Of a stretch of 45,522 nt of DNA, positions 1-8,519 are shown in pieces. The DNA comes from Hungatella sp. (GTDB lineage Bacteria > Bacillota > Clostridia > Lachnospirales > Lachnospiraceae): NCBI GenBank assembly GCA_022795805.1, contig JAAWHK010000010.1:1-45522 (forward strand), written 5' to 3'. The position numbers were made by a program, and so were the translations under genes. The first letter of the stretch is position 1, and each line of letters opens with the position of its first letter. The notes below the pieces were generated by a model. It was not told the origin of the DNA and searched no databases. It saw only the letters and a list, made by a program, of their open reading frames with translations.

Positions 1-386
1 GCAAATGCCGTAGGTTTAACCGAAGCCATGGGAATCTCCAGAATAACTACCTTCTTATCCTTCACGTCTACTTCAATAAACTGAATATTTAATCTGGGAT
101 TACTTAATCCTACAAGCCAGTTCTCCAATTCCTGATTACCCTTCTTCGCCGCCCTAGGGCAAAAATCCGTTCCTGAAACCTCATGCGTTGTATCATCAAT
201 CCCCCACAAGAGATATCCTTTCTCTCTTCGTTCCAGAGCGGCAGAATTACTTATGGCAGAAATATATTCTCCTATCATTTGGGGATCTGTATTATTGCTT
301 TTGTATTCCAACCATTCTGTCTCTGCTGGCAGCCTTCTCAATCGTTCTATCAGGCTGACATAATAATCCTGCTGTCCTGTAATCAT
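1..386 (-). CDS. AlbA_2 (Schlafen-type) domain protein, 3' part outside window
   Basis: The first 128 codons of a gene that runs off the left edge. Translation from the ATG at 386 begins MITGQQDYYVSLIERL and continues with TEWLEYKSN, a run of small residues and GYLLWGIDD. This is the AlbA_2/AAA_4 pattern: an E-x-K motif, an N-rich turn, then a hydrophobic strand ending G-[IV]-D/E. A strong ribosome binding site (AGGAGAGAG) lies about 6 bases before the ATG. It starts 40 bases after the helicase gene and is probably co-transcribed with it as a third gene of the Hachiman-like operon. AlbA_2 proteins are putative nucleic-acid binding regulators or effectors; the function here is unknown. The C-terminal half, which would show whether an HATPase_c_4 or winged-helix domain follows, is not visible. 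Confidence 0.75.
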   Translation of the reverse strand, partial: MITGQQDYYVSLIERLRRLPAETEWLEYKSNNTDPQMIGEYISAISNSAALERREKGYLLWGIDDTTHEVSGTDFCPRAAKKGNQELENWLVGLSNPRLNIQFIEVDVKDKKVVILEIPMASVKPTAF

Positions 387-426
387 ATATTTCACTCTCT
401 CCTACTACTTTTTTGATAGTCCTATA

Positions 427-3400
427 TTATCCAAAACTACTTCTGACCCTATCCTCAAAATAAGAAGGATATTCTTCTAAATAAACAAATATTTTATCTC
501 TAATATCCTTGTTTTTTTTAACTATGTTTTTAATCTCTTTTACATTCCCAGCTAGATACCGTTCCTGAATGATTGATGCAATCTCACCCGCTATTACACG
601 ATCATTAAATCCCATCTCATAAATTACAATACTACATAAATCAGTTAAACCATATCTCATCTGCTTTGATAAGGCTTTAAACTTATTTACTAAATCAACA
701 TCATCACATTTATAATCCACATTCTCAATTATTGCTGCCAAAATTAGCGTACAGTCATAACCAAAAAATCCATCACATAAATCTATTATCTGTTTTAAAG
801 ATATCCCTGTATATCTCCTTCTTTTTAGAATTCTAATATCTTTAGATATTGCTGTATGACAAATATCTATATACGACTCTCCATGTATCCATTTTATTCC
901 CAGTTCAATCAGCATATCCGGTTTATTGCAATTTTTTACTATTGTATTATTTGTTCGCAAAAGTATAGGAAAAATTGTTTTTAGCAATTCTTCCACTGTC
1001 CCGCAACCAATAATCTCCAGAATATGTTCATCAATCCATTGCTCTATTTCTATCTCCTTTCTTACCCCTAAAAGAGATTTGCTATATCGCTGCCTTTTAT
1101 CTGGCGAATCTATCGCTTTTACAATAAATTCTCCAATCAAATCTACAATATGCAGTAATCTCTTTCTTTCATTTTCATCAGCAAGATAAAAAGCTAATGT
1201 TCCCTCAATAATATTATGAATATTTTCTTTTGACTCTTCATACGTTTTCTCCATAAGATAAAATAACAGAAAACTTTCAATTGCCTCTATATTATAGTTC
1301 ATCCTATTAACGATTCTCTCAGCTTCTATATATGTTGTTTCTTGTTCCAATTTCAAACTTTCTAAAAACATTTGAATCTTTATAGGGAACTCTCCTGAAG
1401 GATAATATAGTTCAAATATCTCCATAATATTTTCCAAATAATTTTCCATTTCTTTATCAACACGCAACCAAGATAAAAGTTCACTTAAACAAGGTTCCGC
1501 CTGATTGCTACTCAATAGTTTTTTGTAATTTATCCACTTCCAATTTTTATATGGATCTCTTCTCACCCTATACACATTCGTTTCAGAAAGAATAATATTC
1601 CCTTCTGTATAAATACCAGCCCTTCCGGATCTTCCTATTAAATTCTGAAAGTCCCTCACTTTAATCTGTTCTTTTCCTTGATAGATTGTGGGGATAATCA
1701 AATACCTAATTGGCAGATTTACCCCCTGTGCAAGGGTTGATGTACATACCAGAAATACAATCAGCCTTTTTTGCATGGCATATTCCACAGCACACCTGAT
1801 TCCCATTGGTATTCCCCCATGGTGAACAAATGCACCTAATCCAGAAGCTAAATAATATTCATTATCCATTCCAAAATTTTTCTCAATAAGATTCCTGATT
1901 TTAGAGATTTCTTTTTTATCTGAATATTGGATTAAATTAGAAATATCATATCCTCTATTTTCTATATCCAAAATACGTTCTAAAACCTTATCCGCAGTAT
2001 CCTTTCTGCCGCAAAATATAACAGCACCACCATTTATGCAAAGATTGATTCCTAATGCTAAAGCCACATCATTCTTATGCTCATTTTTCCCATTATTAAT
2101 TTCTGGAAACAGTCTTTCTTTTCTCTCTTTTCCAAACTTCTTCAGCCCAGTCTGCGTAATAACTCTCGGTACAAAAAACTCTTCTTCCTCCATATTTTCA
2201 TAATTCAAAAAATATAAATATATGTATACTGCTTGATTATTCCTATTAAATTTGGTATCCGCAATACTTATAGCTTTATCAGAAGTTTGTATTGCATTAC
2301 CTGCAATAACCTCTCCACTCCCATCTGTGAGCCACTCATTAATCTCCCCAGCATTGGGAATTACAGCAGAAATCAATACTTTCTGTGTTTCATCTGTCAA
2401 ATAGTGTTTTATTGTTGAAATAAGCAGTTCATATGTAATACCACGATTAGGATCATCAAATAGATGCCCCTCATCAAATATCACCACCCCCACATTTAAC
2501 AAAAAATATATTCCCTGTCTAATGACATATAACAACTTTTCAGGGGTAACAATATACACTCTCTTTTCGTTTGAATTTCCTTGACTAAAAATATCTGCGA
2601 AATCCACTTGCAACACATCTGACAGTTCATTTATGTGGATACTTTCATCAAAAGAAAATACTTTTTCTAATTCCTCGGTTATTTCCCTGCATAACGAACG
2701 AAATGGGGCAACTACAATTGCAAAATTTGTCCTCTTGCTCAGAAAAGCTGATAAAATAATCAATGCAATTGATTTCGTTTTTCCTGAACTTGTTGGCATC
2801 TGTATTATAGCAGAATTTCCAGAATATACCCCCATCTCTCCCAGTTTTCTTTGACCCTGCCACAATTCTGTTATTAAAGTCCCTTTCCTTATAGCTTCTC
2901 TCCATAATTCAGGATCAATCTCTGTATAGTAAGGCATTAGCTCATAAGAAGAATGCTTTATCTTCAGATAAATCACTGCAATAAACGCATCCGCAAACAA
3001 CAGTTCCCTGTCACTTCCCTCTGCATATATCATTTTTCTAAAATCAACCAATTTATCAAACCTTTGAAATACCCCTGTCTTCGCAAAGCAATTATATTCT
3101 TCGCATATCTCTGATAATATTTTATAGTTTCCTAAATAATCTATATGACTACATCCCTTTAGGATTTGTGTCAGAACTGAATCTACTCCATTAATCCCTA
3201 AATCAATGTTATCCCCAACCTGCAAAGCTAACACTCTGGAACTCCCATTGCGGTCACACAGATAGTATACAATTGAACCCAACAAAACGTAGTAATCCTT
3301 ATCTCCTGAATATAATTGAGAATTTATAAATCCATCAAAAAACCTGGAAGCAAATTGTAAATTCTCCTGATAATTTGTGTGAGAAAAATCCACTCCTTTA

Positions 3401-3576
3401 AAGCTATCAATAATTCTATCCGAAAAATCTCCAATAATAGCAATCGCTGAAATAATCAATTGATTAACTTCTTTCTCTGTAGTTCCATGTAAACTTTCGG
3501 GAATATGATATTCATATAGCTTCGCTTTGGCGCGAACTTTTTTCAAATAGTACTTTGATGTATCCCCTATCAACAT
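427..3576 (-). CDS. hamB: SKI2-like superfamily 2 helicase, HamB of a Hachiman-like defence system
   Basis: A 1049-residue DExH helicase. Visible motifs are motif I PTSSGKT (about residues 261-267), motif II DEGH (368-371), motif III-like SAVIPN (403-408), motif V TSTLAQGVNLP (612-622) and motif VI LIGRSGRAG (646-654). These are typical of SKI2/Hel308/HamB-type helicases. Roughly 250 residues precede the helicase core and 390 follow it, as in large defence helicases. The gene overlaps the upstream nuclease gene by 7 bases, so the two are translationally coupled, and AGGAGAGCAGC precedes its ATG. In Hachiman the helicase senses DNA ends or single-stranded DNA and restrains the HamA nuclease until infection. 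That mechanism is family knowledge, applied here by inference. An AbpAB-type or other nuclease-helicase pair is the main alternative. Confidence 0.75.
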   Translation of the reverse strand: MLIGDTSKYYLKKVRAKAKLYEYHIPESLHGTTEKEVNQLIISAIAIIGDFSDRIIDSFKGVDFSHTNYQENLQFASRFFDGFINSQLYSGDKDYYVLLGSIVYYLCDRNGSSRVLALQVGDNIDLGINGVDSVLTQILKGCSHIDYLGNYKILSEICEEYNCFAKTGVFQRFDKLVDFRKMIYAEGSDRELLFADAFIAVIYLKIKHSSYELMPYYTEIDPELWREAIRKGTLITELWQGQRKLGEMGVYSGNSAIIQMPTSSGKTKSIALIILSAFLSKRTNFAIVVAPFRSLCREITEELEKVFSFDESIHINELSDVLQVDFADIFSQGNSNEKRVYIVTPEKLLYVIRQGIYFLLNVGVVIFDEGHLFDDPNRGITYELLISTIKHYLTDETQKVLISAVIPNAGEINEWLTDGSGEVIAGNAIQTSDKAISIADTKFNRNNQAVYIYLYFLNYENMEEEEFFVPRVITQTGLKKFGKERKERLFPEINNGKNEHKNDVALALGINLCINGGAVIFCGRKDTADKVLERILDIENRGYDISNLIQYSDKKEISKIRNLIEKNFGMDNEYYLASGLGAFVHHGGIPMGIRCAVEYAMQKRLIVFLVCTSTLAQGVNLPIRYLIIPTIYQGKEQIKVRDFQNLIGRSGRAGIYTEGNIILSETNVYRVRRDPYKNWKWINYKKLLSSNQAEPCLSELLSWLRVDKEMENYLENIMEIFELYYPSGEFPIKIQMFLESLKLEQETTYIEAERIVNRMNYNIEAIESFLLFYLMEKTYEESKENIHNIIEGTLAFYLADENERKRLLHIVDLIGEFIVKAIDSPDKRQRYSKSLLGVRKEIEIEQWIDEHILEIIGCGTVEELLKTIFPILLRTNNTIVKNCNKPDMLIELGIKWIHGESYIDICHTAISKDIRILKRRRYTGISLKQIIDLCDGFFGYDCTLILAAIIENVDYKCDDVDLVNKFKALSKQMRYGLTDLCSIVIYEMGFNDRVIAGEIASIIQERYLAGNVKEIKNIVKKNKDIRDKIFVYLEEYPSYFEDRVRSSFG

Positions 3577-4370
3577 TTTGCTGCTCTCCTATATAACTCA
3601 TCTATTAGTTTTTTCAGGTCTTGATTATGAATTACTATTAATTCAAGAGGCTTCTCTTTATGTTGTTCCGTTTTTGTATAAATCATTTCTTCGGCTATAA
3701 ATTTACTGTTTGTCAATACGGCAGAGGCGCCATATTTAACTACATATGGCCTATCAGCATAATTTTGAAATCGTTCAATCAAAGATATCTTATCCTTTTC
3801 TCCCGCATCCTTAAGCCTCCGTTTAATTGCATTTAAAGACTCTGAATATCTGGTTATATCCTTGTTTGAATCATCAATGGCTTTTTGTAGTCTCTCATAT
3901 CCTTTAATACGGCTTTTAGAATTTGCCAGCCCTTTAACTTCAATTACAAAGACTTCATCTTTTGGCGAAATATCCGGACCTGATTTAAACCCTATTACAT
4001 CGCTTCCAGGTGAAGACATGTTCCGGTTTATTTTCCTGCAATATCTTGTTCTTGGCACATAATAATCACATATAAATTCAATATAATCTGCAAGCAGAAG
4101 CTCACAAAAATCCCCAACTCTGGTGGATGGTCCTGGCTTTATTTTTTTGTCAGGAAATACATCATTTTCTAGAAATTCTTCCCTTGTCTTTCCTGTACCA
4201 TACCTGTCAAAATCTAAATCATCCATTGAACGGTAATTCTCCCTGAAATGCATCGCCCATTCATCCAGAATTTCGTCATTATCCTGTGAATCCAAACATA
4301 GAACTTTTATCTTATTTCCATCATTTGTATATAAATTCTCTTCTGTTTTATACCAATCCATATATTTCAT
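3570..4370 (-). CDS. hamA: HamA-like effector nuclease (DUF1837 / PD-(D/E)XK type)
   Basis: A 266-residue protein whose centre reads as a PD-(D/E)XK nuclease core: E90 in the helix GDFCELLLADYIE, D124 in GSDVIGF, and E144-V-K146 in FVIEVKG. HamA proteins (DUF1837) have the same order: a G-[DE]-x-x-E helix, a G-x-D-x-[IV] strand, then E-x-K. No other domain is apparent. An AAGGAAAT ribosome binding site lies about 8 bases before the ATG. It is the first gene of the operon, and the next gene's ATG lies inside its last codons. Assignment to HamA rests on these residues plus the helicase partner; similarity is by eye. A degradative effector triggered by the helicase is inferred. Confidence 0.68.
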   Translation of the reverse strand: MKYMDWYKTEENLYTNDGNKIKVLCLDSQDNDEILDEWAMHFRENYRSMDDLDFDRYGTGKTREEFLENDVFPDKKIKPGPSTRVGDFCELLLADYIEFICDYYVPRTRYCRKINRNMSSPGSDVIGFKSGPDISPKDEVFVIEVKGLANSKSRIKGYERLQKAIDDSNKDITRYSESLNAIKRRLKDAGEKDKISLIERFQNYADRPYVVKYGASAVLTNSKFIAEEMIYTKTEQHKEKPLELIVIHNQDLKKLIDELYRRAAKC

Positions 4371-4571
4371 ATTTGGATTTCCTTCCCCATATTATACAAA
4401 TACCAAATCTATGTAGCCCTCTCAACCAACAAATTTCTATAATTCTCTCTTTATCAACACATCCGTATACTATGCATATATCATATGGTATTAAAACTAT
4501 TATATTGACTTTTTATCACTTTGTATAGAACTTTTTGCACTCAAAATAGTTTTTATCTGCCTCTTTCTTTC
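4371..4571 (-). promoter_or_regulatory. AT-rich leader of the Hachiman-like operon
   Basis: About 200 bases without a credible gene on either strand. On the minus strand two TATAAT hexamers are present, one near 4500 and one about 20 bases before the ATG. Neither has a convincing TTGACA-type partner at 16-18 bases, so the start of transcription cannot be placed. The region begins immediately after the terminator of the displaced spoVAC end, so the operon needs its own promoter somewhere here. Confidence 0.4.
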
Positions 4572-4613
4572 AAAAAAACAGGTTAACGAACTATCATAAT
4601 CCGTTAGCCTGCT
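4572..4613 (-). terminator. Rho-independent terminator behind the displaced spoVAC end
   Basis: On the minus strand CAGGCTAACG (4602-4611) pairs with CGTTAACCTG (4579-4588) across a 13-base loop, with one non-Watson-Crick position. Seven T residues follow (4572-4578). It aligns with the terminator of the intact spoVAC at 11471-11511, so the displaced segment includes this terminator as well as the gene end. Confidence 0.8.
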
Positions 4614-4661
4614 TTCTAAGCCTAAATCTTATATTTATGATACTATTTTTATGTGTGATTT

Positions 4662-4792
4662 TTAAATAACCCCCATCACTCCTCCAATCCAATAAATCAC
4701 TCCCAACACCCAGCTGCTCAAAATCCCATAAAGTATCACCGGCCCCGCAATTGTGAATATTTTGCACCCAATTCCAAACACCTGTCCCTCCG
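4662..4792 (-). pseudogene. Displaced 3' end of spoVAC (left copy of direct repeat)
   Basis: Read on the minus strand in the SpoVAC frame, this segment encodes the last 42 residues (EGQVFGIG to GGVMGVI) and the stop of SpoVAC. It is identical in protein to the intact gene at 11550. The DNA differs from 11550-11680 at nine positions, all silent. Similarity stops abruptly at 4792; beyond it the sequence is unrelated AT-rich DNA. There is no start codon or ribosome binding site, so it is a gene fragment. The open 79-codon frame over this stretch is a different reading frame and is not a gene. Confidence 0.92.
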
Positions 4793-4970
4793 AGTGTGTC
4801 AATATAGGGCAAAAAAATTTGTCTAAAACTCAAGAATTATGCATTTTCTTCTGATTTCAAATCTATTTTTGCAGAATTTTGTCTTATATTTTAGTTGATT
4901 CATATATTTATTCACGTTTATTAAATCAATTTAAATAATTTTATGAATTTATAGTATATCAACACCCCCA
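4793..4970. other. Gene-free AT-rich left end of the inserted element
   Basis: 178 bases between the truncated spoVAC copy and the stop codon of the AlbA_2 gene. No coding frame is credible. It contains GTCTAAAAC at 4821-4829, the same nine bases that occur at 11383-11391 near the other end of the element in the same orientation. No terminator is evident for the AlbA_2 gene. Confidence 0.5.
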
Positions 4971-6455
4971 TTACATTTTTAACCGATATGTTCTATTTCT
5001 GTTGGTTCCAAGCGCTTCAACATCATCCATCTCAGAAAGTATAACTCTGGTTCTCGCTACACTCAAACCAAGCAATTCGGCAATATCTCTCGTTTTTGCC
5101 GCCTCTTGCTCGTGCAGATACCACCTGATTCTTTCCATATTTTTGTCTGTTTTATTCGCTTGCCTTTTATCGCTTGTTTTTATCGCTTGTTTTTTATCGC
5201 TTGTTTTTATCGCTTGTTTTTTAACAAATCTTAATATCAATGATGTTCTGTCTGGATCAAAGCGCTCCTCTATCACAGGTTCTACCCATCCCTCATCCTC
5301 CCATACATTAAAAATATTAGGCACTCCGCTTCCAGCATGTTCACCAATGTCTATCAAATTAAACATTTTCATCAGGCTTTTATTTCTCGGATCGGATTTT
5401 CCGCCTTTACGCATTTGTTCCTTTCCCAGCCTGATATATCCAGGATTTTCCAATGTAAGCTTATCGTCCTCTTTGACGATAGTAACACCAAATTTTCCGT
5501 AAAAGTCTGTATTGATAATACAATTTGCCAATGCTTCCCTCAATGCTCGATGAACTGGTGTATCATCAACCCGAAAACCACCTTCCATTTTAAATGGTAC
5601 CTTAATATCCTTAATGATTTTATTGTATACACGAAAATAAAACTCAAATAAATTCCCAGGCCATTCACCTGAGGAAGATTGGAGCCTGTCTGTCCATCTG
5701 ATAACCGTATCTGGATTTTCTCTGTAATCCAAAAAATATTCTGGGAAATATCTTACAATATCATACTCATTTCCAAACATAAGCATTCCAGCGGCAGTTG
5801 GATGAAGTCTTTTATCCTCTTTAGAAATGCCTGCTGCTCCGATTACTCTCAGATATTCATTGTCATCCAATCTTTCAAATGGATGTCCCGGCTTAAAAGA
5901 TTTGTGACTATTACGATAGCCACGGATAGAGTCTTTATTCAAATCTTCTATCTCAGCTTCATCCAGCACTTCCATATCCATGGTTTCCTCTGCCTGGTCT
6001 CTTAGCATTGTCTTAACCTGCAGTCTGGTACAGTGATAATCTCCTTCCCAATTTCTGCGAAAAGTTCCTCCGAATAAGTCATTATTAATATATACCGGCT
6101 TTTGCTCCCTCCTTGCGCTGGGCACCCAGATTACCATGATCACATCATCTGTGCCATCCATCGAATAAGTTTCAACATCATCATCTCTCAAAATATTTAT
6201 ACTTACCTTTTTACGATTATTAAGTGTATCCCAAAAGGTCTTTTTCAATTTGGAGGCATTTTTTAATCCGGTTGTATGCCAATTACCATCTTTGTCTTCT
6301 TTTACACCAAGAATAATAACTCCGCCATAACAGTTAGCAAAAGCCGAGTAAGTATCCCATAAACTATTAGGCAGTCCCCCTTCTGCTTTCTTTACTTCCC
6401 TACGGTTATCTTCCTTATAAGAATCAAATTTTGTTAAATCAAATAATTCTTCCAT
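4971..6455 (-). CDS. AlbA_2/AAA_4 family ATP-binding protein with C-terminal winged helix
   Basis: A 494-residue protein. An N-terminal AlbA_2 domain (about residues 8-130) contains the E-x-K-type stretch EVKKAEGG, the N-C-Y turn SAFANCYGG and the strand VIILGVKED. The central and C-terminal part (about 290-400) resembles HATPase_c_4, with HRALREALANCI and the glycine-rich IGEHAGSGVPNIF. A 9-residue tandem repeat (KQAIKTSDK twice, then a degenerate copy) follows at about 412-436. It leads into a winged-helix-like end (RDIAELLGLSVARTRVIL). AAGGAG lies 6 bases before the ATG. It is the last gene after the Gabija-like pair. Such proteins are usually labelled putative transcriptional regulators or helicase-related; a part in defence is suggested only by position. 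Confidence 0.82.
   Translation of the reverse strand: MEELFDLTKFDSYKEDNRREVKKAEGGLPNSLWDTYSAFANCYGGVIILGVKEDKDGNWHTTGLKNASKLKKTFWDTLNNRKKVSINILRDDDVETYSMDGTDDVIMVIWVPSARREQKPVYINNDLFGGTFRRNWEGDYHCTRLQVKTMLRDQAEETMDMEVLDEAEIEDLNKDSIRGYRNSHKSFKPGHPFERLDDNEYLRVIGAAGISKEDKRLHPTAAGMLMFGNEYDIVRYFPEYFLDYRENPDTVIRWTDRLQSSSGEWPGNLFEFYFRVYNKIIKDIKVPFKMEGGFRVDDTPVHRALREALANCIINTDFYGKFGVTIVKEDDKLTLENPGYIRLGKEQMRKGGKSDPRNKSLMKMFNLIDIGEHAGSGVPNIFNVWEDEGWVEPVIEERFDPDRTSLILRFVKKQAIKTSDKKQAIKTSDKRQANKTDKNMERIRWYLHEQEAAKTRDIAELLGLSVARTRVILSEMDDVEALGTNRNRTYRLKM
5165..5222 (-). repeat. Tandem 13/14-base repeat inside the AlbA_2 gene
   Basis: The octamer ATCGCTTG (plus strand) starts at 5169, 5182, 5196 and 5209, at spacings 13, 14 and 13, separated by T runs. 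Two units make 27 bases, or nine codons. The same DNA word is therefore read alternately as QAIK and TSDK. Gain or loss of one 27-base pair keeps the frame; loss of one 13- or 14-base unit would not. Confidence 0.9.
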
Positions 6456-6607
6456 GTTTACTCCTTGCTTTAATATTCGCTTATATCCAATAAAATCAAC
6501 TCATCCAAAGATATCTATTCACTCCAATACTTGTTAAGGCAATAGCACCGTTTTAGTGATATTTGATTTTTTTACTAATACAATTTATATTTCTTGTCCT
6601 TTCCCCT

Positions 6608-8515
6608 TTAGACATAACATATTTGGAGTTTCCCAGACCGTTCCAATTCCATTAATCCTTCCTCAAACATTTTAAATGTATCATTACTTATAGCAGTACA
6701 AAGCAAGTCCGTTGCGCGGCTCATACCAACATACCCTACTTTTAATGCTTTTTTCTCATCTGCTCCCAATTTCTTAATATTGCCGCCAAGCATAAACTTC
6801 AAAATCCTTTGCATATCAGTTTTTTTATTAAAATATGTTTCCACATATAGAGTTCCTGTGTGTGTCTCCCCCTTTACTCCGTGAACTGTATCAAATAGTA
6901 ACGATACACCATCCCTTGTATAACAATTATACAAAACATTCTTTTTAGAATTAGCCTGTTTTTCAAACAGTTTCAAAAACTTTTTTTCATTGCAATCCTC
7001 AAAAAAAGTCAATACTATATGTAAGGCTTCTGTTCCAATTAGCTTAAATGCTGTCTCATCGTAGTTCTTAATATTTATTGCCTCTCTTACAATAAGACTT
7101 CGTAAATTTTTCCATTCTATTGTCATATTGTTCTTTATATACTTTTCTAATAGAAAGTACGTAATTCGCTTTTCTTCAAACATAATATCATTCATATTCA
7201 AATATCGTACAATACACTCTATTACAGATTTATAAATCAATCCTACTGTTACATTGTGCTTTGCATTTTCTTCCAAGATAGATTGAAAACTGAGCCCTAC
7301 CTGTTTAATAGTAACATCCTTATTAGATATATACGCAGGATAATAACTTTTAATTGATAGCTGCTCATCTTTTTCCTTATAGCCAACCCATCCACAACAC
7401 TTAAATACTGATTTTCCCTTCTTAAGATTATGCTTCAGGATCAGATCTATAAATTTATCTTTTACATTATAGATTTTGTCATAATCGAAAACTAATATAT
7501 AAATGAATGCGTCTTCACTTCCATTTCCTTTTAAAGCTTTTTTATGTGGTTCAACCCGTAATTTTTCAATAATATCCGCAATATTTTGTGGAAATCTCAT
7601 ACTTTTTGAGATTTCATACCTAACCTCAAAAGCACTACTCTCCGTCCCCTCTTTTTCATCATAAATAGCCTGATCCATATCTCCAAATTTTTGAATAACC
7701 ATTCGCTCTGGCAAAAAAATTTTATCTAATATCTCATTCTGTACTGCCCTATTGTCTTGTACCTCATCCATAAAAACATATTGAAATCTAGAGCAAAAAT
7801 AGTTTGTCAATTCTGGATGTTCTTCTAGATACATCTGTGCTAATAAGTATGTATCATCATATCGTAATATCCCCTGACTAAATAAATTATCTACCAATAA
7901 AGAGTATAATGCCTTGTATGTTTCTGATGACTTATTTTTTAAATTTAAAGATTTGTTTCCTATACAGAAATCAAATTCTCCATCTTTTCTCCGCAATACA
8001 ATACTTTTTATATAGTTATCTGTTTTCGAGTAGTCTCCACCACATTTGCCATACGCATACTTTTTTAAAATAGTAATCTCTTTCTTTCTCTGAAACATTT
8101 TTTGGTAATAATACTCATCATTTATTGCGGTAATTCCCTTCCTATATGTCTGTTTCAAAAAAGGAATCGACAAAAATTTATCTGTAAATGCCTGTATTGT
8201 CCCTATAAAATTAGGATATTGAAATAGTATGTCTCCCTTACTTCCCAGCCTATTTTTAATTTCATTAATTGCTACATTTGTATGTGTAATAATACAAATC
8301 CCCTTTCCATCATAAAGCGGCAAATGATTGACAAGTGCTATAATCTTTCCCATAAGAGCAGTCGTCTTTCCACTTCCTGGACAAGCCATAACTGACGTAG
8401 ACGTATCCATTCTTTTGATAATAGGAAGTTTTTCATTTATATCAAAAGTTTTGCTTCCCAACAATATCTTTTCTGCGTAATGGACATCTTCATCTGTAAA
8501 TTTCACAATACTCAT
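6608..8515 (-). CDS. gajB: UvrD/Rep-type superfamily 1 helicase (GajB-like)
   Basis: A 635-residue protein from the ATG at 8515, chosen because GGAAAGGAG lies 10 bases upstream and the preceding gene ends only 4 bases earlier. An in-frame ATG at 8542 inside that gene lacks such a site. Motifs are Walker A ACPGSGKTT (about 44-52), motif Ia-like IITHTNVAINEI, DEVQD (250-254), motif V VHGVKGETH and motif VI YVGMSRATDLL. These are the marks of UvrD-like helicases. In Gabija, GajB is the helicase partner of the OLD-family nuclease GajA and relieves or senses nucleotide-dependent inhibition. The pairing with an OLD gene immediately upstream supports this. At 635 residues it is longer than the founding GajB, so a Gabija relative is also possible. 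Confidence 0.78.
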   Translation of the reverse strand: MSIVKFTDEDVHYAEKILLGSKTFDINEKLPIIKRMDTSTSVMACPGSGKTTALMGKIIALVNHLPLYDGKGICIITHTNVAINEIKNRLGSKGDILFQYPNFIGTIQAFTDKFLSIPFLKQTYRKGITAINDEYYYQKMFQRKKEITILKKYAYGKCGGDYSKTDNYIKSIVLRRKDGEFDFCIGNKSLNLKNKSSETYKALYSLLVDNLFSQGILRYDDTYLLAQMYLEEHPELTNYFCSRFQYVFMDEVQDNRAVQNEILDKIFLPERMVIQKFGDMDQAIYDEKEGTESSAFEVRYEISKSMRFPQNIADIIEKLRVEPHKKALKGNGSEDAFIYILVFDYDKIYNVKDKFIDLILKHNLKKGKSVFKCCGWVGYKEKDEQLSIKSYYPAYISNKDVTIKQVGLSFQSILEENAKHNVTVGLIYKSVIECIVRYLNMNDIMFEEKRITYFLLEKYIKNNMTIEWKNLRSLIVREAINIKNYDETAFKLIGTEALHIVLTFFEDCNEKKFLKLFEKQANSKKNVLYNCYTRDGVSLLFDTVHGVKGETHTGTLYVETYFNKKTDMQRILKFMLGGNIKKLGADEKKALKVGYVGMSRATDLLCTAISNDTFKMFEEGLMELERSGKLQICYV

Positions 8516-8519
8516 GTAA

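Noticed and set aside
4530-4560. 23-base similarity (GAGG[CT]AGATAAAAA-type) between DNA left of the left terminator and DNA after the spoVAC stop at 11549
   Set aside because: Short, AT-rich and in a different order relative to the terminator. It is not enough to claim another spoVAC remnant inside the window.
4594-4833. Open 79-codon frame on the minus strand
   Set aside because: It crosses the displaced spoVAC 3' end in the wrong frame. The SpoVAC frame of the same DNA is conserved with silent changes only.
5165-5222. Possible CRISPR-like or short-spacer repeat array
   Set aside because: Units are 13-14 bases with no unique spacers and lie inside a coding sequence in phase over 27 bases; there are no cas genes. 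No CRISPR array was seen elsewhere.
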